From positions 1-12,843 of the forward strand of contig WHUZ01000310.1 of NCBI GenBank assembly GCA_015179045.1: a DNA stretch of 12,843 bases, written 5' to 3'. Position numbers and translations under genes: made by a program. Below, in pieces: positions 7,861 to 12,843 of the stretch. Origin of the DNA: Kalaharituber pfeilii (Eukaryota > Ascomycota > Pezizomycetes > Pezizales > Pezizaceae). The stretch's first letter is position 1. Every line of letters begins with the position of its first letter. Under the pieces are notes generated by a model, which worked only from the letters and a program-made list of their open reading frames with translations, was not told where the DNA came from and did no database searches.

Positions 7861-7959
7861 AGAATTAACTAAGTAAAACTTACTTTGGAAATAGACTCGA
7901 GCAAGACAATAAGCCTTTAACAAAATTAAGAAAAGGTTTACAACTATATCAATTCTAGT

Positions 7960-8360
7960 ATACTTCTAATCGGAGAAGGAGACTATTATCAAAACCAATA
8001 CTAGTAACTATACTATAGGAGTAGTCTTATCTCAGCTTCAACTCAATGGCAAACTATACTTATATGCTTTTATGTCATAAAAATTCTTACCAGTAGAAAT
8101 TAATTTTAATATCTATGATAAAGAAATGGTAGCTATCATCAAAGCCTTTAAAGAGTAGGAACCACTACTTAAGTTCTATCAACAACAGATACTCATTTGA
8201 ACAGATCATAAAAACCTAAAGTACTTTAGTACTATAAAAACTTTGACTCAAAGACAAGCAAGATGGACCGAGTTCCTGGGAGAATTTGATTTCATGGTAA
8301 GGTATAGACCTGAAAAGAAAAATGGAAAGCTAGATGCATTGAGTAGGTATTGAGATCACT
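7960..8360 (+). other. RNase H domain of element B
   Basis: The motifs are IIKTNTSNYTIGVVLSQ at about 7988, FNIYDKEMVAIIKAF at about 8102, TDHKNLKYF at about 8201, [20 protein letters not shown] at about 8252, and [10 protein letters not shown] at about 8321. The first catalytic Asp (family ETDAS) is Asn at 7997-7999, a G-to-A change, while the Glu of DKE and the Asp of TDHKNL remain. The order and spacing are those of Ty3/gypsy RNase H. Confidence 0.9.
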
Positions 8361-8569
8361 GCTATGAGGAAGGCAGTGAAGACCTACAACTAGTACAGTT
8401 CTTGTTTAAGCTCGAACAATTAAAGCTAGCTGCAACTAAGGTAGTGAAGCTAAGGAACACCTTTTGAGATAACTTATGCACTACTAGAGAGAGTTCCACA
8501 GATTGGGTGAAAACTTCAGAAACAGTTAAGGAAGGGAGTCAACTAGTAGATAAGAACTTTATAGTTGAA

Positions 8570-9620
8570 GACAACCTCCTCTTCTAGAAATACCAGTAGT
8601 TCATCTTAGACAATAAGAAAATTAAAAACAGAATCCTTTGAAATAACTATGATAGTAAAATCACTGGACATTTTAGCATTTATAAGACTTTAGACTGAAT
8701 TAAAGCTAACTATCACTGAGTTAATATTAAGCAAGATATATAGGATTATATATACTCTTGTAATATATGTCAAAGAGATAAACTAAGCAGATACCAAAGA
8801 TACAGACTTTTAAAACAATTAGAAGTATCTTCCTGTCCCTAGTTATCAATCTCGATGGATTGGATCACCAAACTTCCTAAGTCTAATGGCTGTACTATTA
8901 TTTGAGTAATCATTGACCAATTTACTAAAATAGCCCATTTCATCCCTCTCCCTACTAATACTACTACTAAAGACCTTGCCCAAGCCTTTCTGAGATTCTA
9001 TTAGAAGTATTATAGACTTTTAGAAAATATTATCTCGGACTGAGACTCAAAGATAACCTCATATTTCTGGCAAGCACTAATGGATCTAATAGGTATTATG
9101 ACAAAGCTATTGACTGCCTTCTACTCTAAAACTGATAGGCAAATAGAGCAAACAAACTAAACCCTTGAACAATATCTATAATACTATTGTTCTTAGAAGT
9201 AGAACAATTGGAAAGACCTTTTACTTATGGCAGAGTTTGCATATAACTCCTCCTCCTTTAAAACAATAGGCATGTCCCCTTTCAAAACCAACTTTGGGTT
9301 TGAACCTTGCCAGTTCTGAGAACTATTAAGGAAGGTCGAATTTCAGAACCCTGCCAGCAAACTTTTAGAAAAAGTCTGGGAAGGAATCTGAAAACGACTT
9401 AGAGAGAATATTCTAAAAGCTAGAATTAAGATAACTTGATAGTCTAATACTAAAAGACTTAAACAACCAAGCCTCAAAGTAGGAGATCTCGTCATGATTA
9501 GTAAGCAGAACATACAATTCTACTGACCTTCTAAGAAACTCAACCACTAAAAAGCTAGACCTTTCAAAATTACCAAAGCAATAGAAACTCAAGCATATAA
9601 ACTAGAGTTATCCTTAACTA
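8570..9620 (+). other. Integrase of element B: HHCC finger, DDE core, C-terminal region
   Basis: Enzyme that inserts retrotransposon cDNA. The zinc-finger ligands are His 8669, His 8714, Cys 8759 and Cys 8768 (GHFSIYKTLD ... YH ... CNICQRD). The core reads SMDWITKLP, VIIDQFTKIAHFIPLP with Asp 8915, ISD at 9032-9040 with Asp 9038, and RQIEQTNQTLEQYL with Glu 9146. All four zinc ligands and the DDE residues survive, although the family G before E is Arg and the R of SDRGS is a TGA. AEFAYNSS (9229) and MSPF (9271) follow, then KVGDLVMIS at about 9476 and YKLELS of the C-terminal domain. Stops interrupt it throughout. Confidence 0.92.
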
Positions 9621-9730
9621 TGAAAGTATATCTGGTTTTCTATGTGAGCTTATTAGAACCCTATCAGCAAAGTCTAGATTCAACTCGACATATCCCTCTA
9701 CCCCTACTAGAAGAAATTGAGAATGAAGTC

Positions 9731-9910
9731 AATTAGGTAGTTCAGGATATTGTTGAAAGCAGAAAAAATAAGAGGAAGCGGAAGCATTCAGTAGAGTATT
9801 TAGTATTATAGGAAGGATACCTAGATGAAAAAGCAACATGGGAAGGTTATAAGAACTTGCCTGGAACAAGTAAGGAAATTTTGAAGGAGTTTTATAATAG
9901 ACATCCGTAG
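9731..9910 (+). other. Chromodomain of element B
   Basis: Reads VVQDIVESRK at 9737, then HSVEYLVL, TAG, EGYLDEKATWEGYKNL, then ILKEFYNRHP. This is the chromodomain fold signature (EILxxR...YLVxWxGYxxxxxTWExxxNL), the module chromoviral integrases are thought to use to target methylated-histone heterochromatin. The first Trp of the YLVxWxGY strand is a TAG (9809-9811); the TWE Trp is intact. A Lys/Arg-rich stretch (KNKRKRKH) sits between the first two strands. Confidence 0.9.
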
Positions 9911-9953
9911 GCAGATAGGGATTTTTGGGTTAAGATCTTGAGGACAAGAAACT

Positions 9954-9966
9954 AGGAAGGGAATAA
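9954..9966 (+). other. Polypurine tract of element B
   Basis: AGGAAGGGAATAA directly precedes the right LTR. It is mostly purine and in the correct place for the plus-strand primer of a retrotransposon; one T interrupts it. Confidence 0.65.
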
Positions 9967-10498
9967 TATTACAGAGGTTGACATAGTCGATAAAGAGTCT
10001 ATAATCTCCTAATAAGATAGTTATTACTAGAACAGTTGCTCTGTTAGTAGTATAACACTATTAGAAAATAATAGTAAGCACTAAGCAGGAAGCCTAGAGT
10101 TGATCAGAATAGAACGCTGTCAGTCACCTATGGCTTAGCAGAGTAAGCTGCTATAGGGCCCTAATTAGAAATGCTACTCCGTTATCTCTAGAAGAGATAA
10201 CTAAACTAGCTTTAGTGCTAGGAAGAGCTGATAAGTCTAAAACCTGATAGGTAATAGACTAGACCGTATATCTAGTAGATTGGAACAAGGCCTTAGCCTC
10301 CATAGAAAGCTACTATCAGAAAGGGTACTTAGGATGAGATTCAGTAAGAGTATTTAACTTGAGCTGGATAGCTTGCCCTGATAGAAAAACCATTATTAGT
10401 GAAAGCTATAACACTCTCACTTAAAGTTATTTCTGTATAAGAATATATTCTAAGTTTTTTCTTTATATAATCAGCTGTAACAAAGCACCCCCATTATA
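9967..10498 (+). repeat. Right LTR of element B
   Basis: Gap-free partner of 6887-7418 at a constant offset of 3080 bp. The first dinucleotide TG is TA here (G-to-A), and the end reads CCATTATA. It carries the same hairpins at 10056-10076 and 10181-10201. Confidence 0.93.
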
Positions 10499-10503
10499 AA
10501 AGT
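10499..10503 (+). repeat. Target-site duplication, right copy (AAAGT)
   Basis: Exact repeat of 6882-6886, abutting the end of the right LTR. Confidence 0.9.
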
Positions 10504-10525
10504 CAATGCTATATCATGACAAACT
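10499..10525 (+). pseudogene. End of the RNase H gene of element A, resuming after element B
   Basis: Read in the frame that enters B at 6886, the sequence continues K-V-N-A-I-S-stop, equivalent to the RNase H end motif KVDALSR with D-to-N and R-to-stop changes. This shows that 6886 and 10499 were contiguous before B inserted. Further on, LKDRQLLTNSDPVEEDSE (from about 10537, another frame) looks coding-like but unassigned, and YITKSGSRVRFKRKL at about 10718 only weakly recalls the CxxC end of an integrase finger. I do not call an integrase for A. Confidence 0.75.
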
Positions 10526-11520
10526 TGCAGGTTTAGAAATCTAGCTCTTAAAAGATAGGCAACTACTTACTAATAGTGACCCTGTTGAGGAAGACTCAGA
10601 GGTTATGAGCTACTGGGGAGTGCACTACTTTGAATATAATAGACATCTGTATTCTAGAAAATAATTTTTATTAGTTTTAGTATAGGTCCTAACTATTTAC
10701 AAGTCTTAGGGACTTACATTACCAAAAGTGGTAGTAGAGTTAGGTTTAAAAGAAAATTAGTCGAGCTTAATATTTATTGCACTATCTCAAGTCAAATGTT
10801 TGCAGAATTTGGTCTTTTTAAGTTCTGTTCTATTTATTCATCTTTCAAATATTGCTATACTAAAAATACTATAGTAAGAATACTAAAGAGAGGAGGTTAG
10901 ATTTAATAGATATAGCAATTTATATATAGATAGATATATTATATATTAGTTGAAACTTTAAGAGCAACTTGAAGAAGCAATATCAAAATACTAGGAAAAA
11001 AAACAGATATATAAAAAATAAAAATAAGTTACTCCAGTTCTAGCTTTTAATTATTTATCATAAGAATTTCTAACTTACTAAGAGATTTTACAGTAAATTC
11101 TAACTCCTAAGAGATTATTGCTGCAACTGAAACATTACAATCTATCTCAGAGAGATACTAGATAATCCTTTTCCTCAGCTTAGAATTGAACTAGAGTCTT
11201 CAATTCTACATCTCTCTATAGTACTTTTAACTACCTCTATTACTAGAGACTACAGCTTTCTACTTTGACTAAGATGCAAGTTAGTTTAAAGAAGTTACAA
11301 AAGAAAAAAAAGCTTAAACTCTATTCCTTTACTATGCACCACTTTCTACTACACCCTTCTCTCTATTACACTCTCCTCCACTAGCATATATAGTATTATT
11401 ATCACTTTGCTAGTCATGCCTCTAGAACATTTATTTGACTTTGTAAGGGGCCCCCATTCCTAGAGAATGTTACCTAATTAGGATGGTAACTAATAGCCTT
11501 ACCTAGTATTAATACTTACT
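10526..11520. other. AT-rich stretch without an identifiable gene
   Basis: Stops are dense in all frames. Short coding-like strings occur, such as QLEEAISKY at about 10966, but no motif order identifies a family. The 3' part and right LTR of element A could have lain here; no sequence matching the left side was seen. A perfect GGGGCCCC palindrome at 11447-11454 stands out from the AT-rich surroundings. Confidence 0.5.
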
Positions 11521-11596
11521 TGCTGCTCAATAGCTCATATACTTATCATGCCTGCACCTACACTTAAAGATCTATTATACCTATAAGTGAGCAGCA
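11521..11596. repeat. Imperfect inverted repeat, arms TGCTGCTCA and TGAGCAGCA
   Basis: TGCTGCTCA at 11521-11529 pairs with TGAGCAGCA at 11588-11596. Further pairing ACTTAT (11541-11546) with ATAAGT is possible if an 11-base bulge is allowed. It may be a relic of a small hairpin element; its function is unknown. Confidence 0.35.
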
Positions 11597-11599
11597 CAA

Positions 11600-11624
11600 G
11601 CCAAGCTAGCTTAAGCCGGCTGGC
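11600..11624. repeat. GC-rich near-palindrome centred on CTTAAG
   Basis: GCCAAGCTAG, CTTAAG, CCGGCTGGC. The halves would be nearly perfect reverse complements if CTAG on the left had been CCGG. AAGCTAGCTT and AGCCGGCT are palindromes within it. A related hairpin lies at 12079-12093. Confidence 0.5.
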
Positions 11625-11815
11625 ATGAGCTAGAGCTCTTAAGATAGCTAGTATTATACTAGTGTTTCTTGTAACAGATTATTAAAAATGTTCAGCTAGC
11701 GTAGGGTTTCATAAAGTGTAAATACCTAATATAGTAATAAATTGAAACTTAGAGCTTATTCTATCTACTAACAATCTCTAATATTATCAAAATTACATAG
11801 ACCTATATCAAAACT

Positions 11816-12001
11816 TTAAAAGCTACTTCTACAATGCTCTCTCACATTACTGATTAGCCCTGCTATGGCGAACAGCTGTATGCAAGAAGTACTAGACCAT
11901 TCTGGTTGAAGTAGAATGAGACAGATTAAACGTGATTGTAGAGAGATGAAGATATGAGGTGGCTGTGCTTTGACACTCTTAATTCTGATACTACACTTCA
12001 A
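11816..12001. other. Less AT-rich island of unknown nature
   Basis: This stretch has visibly more G and C than its surroundings, keeps some CpG (for example GGCGAAC at about 11866) and has fewer TpA steps. A 61-codon open frame fills it on the - strand, but I do not recognise the protein and the opposite strand also has long open pieces. It may be a segment that escaped or post-dates the mutation process, or the remnant of a different repeat. Confidence 0.35.
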
Positions 12002-12843
12002 GATTCTTATTCCTTATACTACATTAATAATTTATTAATTTGATAACTAATTCTATATCAATTTATAATACCTTTCTTGCCAGCCTAGCTGGCCAATATT
12101 CTACAGTTAAAGATTAGTATACTCCTAGAACTCTTATTATTATAGTTACCTATATGAAAGATGTACAATTTTATGATGAAAAATCTCACATAATAAGTAT
12201 GAAATTTTATGTATGCATTGTTTCAAGACTTAGTAAGTTAAAAGTTATATAATAACTACATTCATGTTACTTTACTATTTCTGGAAACTTATTACATATA
12301 TTACTTTCACTTTCTACAACTAAGAAAAATACAGTACTCACTTTTTAGAACTTATAGTATCAACTAGTAATGCTATAGAATTGAAGTAATGAATATTATT
12401 TAATAAGATAGTTTCAACAAAGTAAGGTAAATTAAAAGGCTTTTCTAAACACAGTATTGTAAATTCTTTGCTACTTTCTTATCTCAACAAACTCACTAAT
12501 CAAACTAGTAGAAAAGGCATCATTTCTAGAGCTTCTCCAATATTATAACCCTAAAGTTTAGAAAATCTAAGCTTATACTATATATAGAGATATTCTGAAA
12601 CTCTATAACAAAATTCATAAAGATATTATTTAACTTTTACATATATACATAGAGTTACAAGAGTGCTTTAGTTTACTATTAATACTTAGACTATTATATC
12701 TGCTCCTCTGAATAGATATTCTCCTTGGTAAGTATTTTAATATAATACTATCTTAGCTAAAGCTGACAATCTATTACAGGCAGGCAAAGTTTCTAATAAG
12801 TACCAAACAGAATAGAACATGAACTATGAGTGCTAATCATATA
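12002..12843. other. AT-rich right flank without an identifiable gene
   Basis: No motif was recognised on either strand. A hairpin GCCAGC-CTA-GCTGGC lies at 12079-12093. On the - strand about 12350-12550 has modest open stretches without a known signature. This is probably decayed repeat or intergenic sequence. Confidence 0.5.

Larger units (their letters stand above)
7421..9952 (+). pseudogene. pol pseudogene of element B (RT C-part, RNase H, integrase, chromodomain)
   Basis: One continuous frame (phase of 7505) can be followed from mid-RT at 7421 to a TAG at 9953, about 844 codons, without a single frameshift. About 35-40 stops interrupt it, roughly a third TGA, mostly at Trp positions, the rest TAG and TAA at Trp and Gln positions; one or two TGA may come from Arg CGA. 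Domain order is RT fingers/palm end, thumb, RNase H, HHCC zinc finger, DDE integrase core, GPY-type C-terminal region, chromodomain. This is the chromovirus order. Upstream gag, protease and about half of RT are missing. The TAG at 9953 may itself be a former Trp codon; the next stop in frame is at 10010, inside the LTR. Confidence 0.93.
6887..10498 (+). mobile_element. Element B: nested Ty3/gypsy chromovirus with both LTRs, 5' internal deletion
   Basis: Two 532-bp LTRs (6887-7418 and 9967-10498) enclose 2548 bp holding a partial RT, RNase H, integrase and chromodomain, all in one frame. AAAGT flanks both sides. The chromodomain places it among the chromoviruses, a Ty3/gypsy branch common in fungi. 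A polypurine tract precedes the right LTR. There is no primer-binding site, gag, protease or RT N-terminus: RT coding text (AFCI, stop, FGLY) begins at 7421, three bases after the left LTR ends. The element is dead through dozens of in-frame stops and lacks the parts needed to transpose by itself. Terminal TG survives at the left end; the right end reads TATA, consistent with TACA before a C-to-T change. Confidence 0.93.
3455..10525 (+). mobile_element. Element A: old, degraded Ty3/gypsy retrotransposon, split by element B
   Basis: Gag, protease, reverse transcriptase and RNase H remnants occur in the Ty3/gypsy order on the + strand from about 3455 to 6886. RNase H is interrupted at 6886 by element B and resumes at 10499. 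Several frame changes, a deletion in the RT core and internal minisatellites show that it is old. No LTR pair, primer-binding site or integrase could be recognised, so the outer limits are unknown. The coordinates span the recognisable part and include the nested element. Confidence 0.8.

Noticed and set aside
7421..9952. TGA as Trp, suggesting a mitochondrial genetic code
   Set aside because: TAG and TAA are equally common at Trp and Gln sites, TGG is also used, and a chromodomain retrotransposon with target duplication is a nuclear element.
10500..10800. Integrase finger of element A (YITKSGSRVRFKRKL)
   Set aside because: Only a vague resemblance; no His pair, no following core motif and no Cys remain to support it.

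Overview
The window looks like a transposon graveyard in a nuclear fungal genome, most likely a filamentous ascomycete with a RIP-like C-to-T mutation process. The reasons are strong AT-richness, scarce CpG, abundant TpA and CTAG, and transposon proteins that can be read for kilobases but are riddled with TAG, TAA and TGA at Trp, Gln and Arg positions. The two LTRs of one element differ almost only by transitions. The species cannot be named from this sequence. I found no intact host gene, tRNA, rRNA or CRISPR array. Every recognisable protein is on the + strand and is a pseudogene.

Left part (97-2620): remains of a Helitron RepHel gene, in this order: a Cys zinc ribbon, a Gln/Ser/Tyr-rich repetitive linker, a second CxxC followed by a DUF6570-like block, and a Helitron_like_N domain up to the HUH region (both His now Tyr). 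About 50 bp later a PIF1-type helicase C-terminal segment appears, so most of the Rep C-terminus and helicase core is missing. A tandem array of 51-bp units with coding periodicity follows (2791-3070).

Middle part (about 3455-6886, resuming at 10499): an old Ty3/gypsy element, called A here, with gag (capsid piece and CX2CX4HX4C knuckle), aspartic protease, reverse transcriptase and RNase H. It has many frameshifts, an RT core deletion and several internal minisatellites.

Nested part (6887-10498): a younger Ty3/gypsy chromovirus, called B, inserted into the RNase H gene of A. It has two 532-bp LTRs, a perfect 5-bp target duplication (AAAGT), and a pol gene that stays in one frame for about 2.5 kb from mid-RT through RNase H and integrase to a chromodomain. 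The RNase H end motif of A is split exactly at the target site and resumes after the right LTR of B. B lacks its primer-binding site, gag, protease and the first part of RT: its left LTR is joined directly to the middle of RT.

Right part (about 10526-12843): AT-rich sequence with no gene I can identify, holding a few GC-rich palindromes and one less AT-rich island (11816-12001). The order of events I infer is: Helitron and A first, both decayed by frameshift, deletion and RIP; then B, decayed by RIP-like substitution alone.
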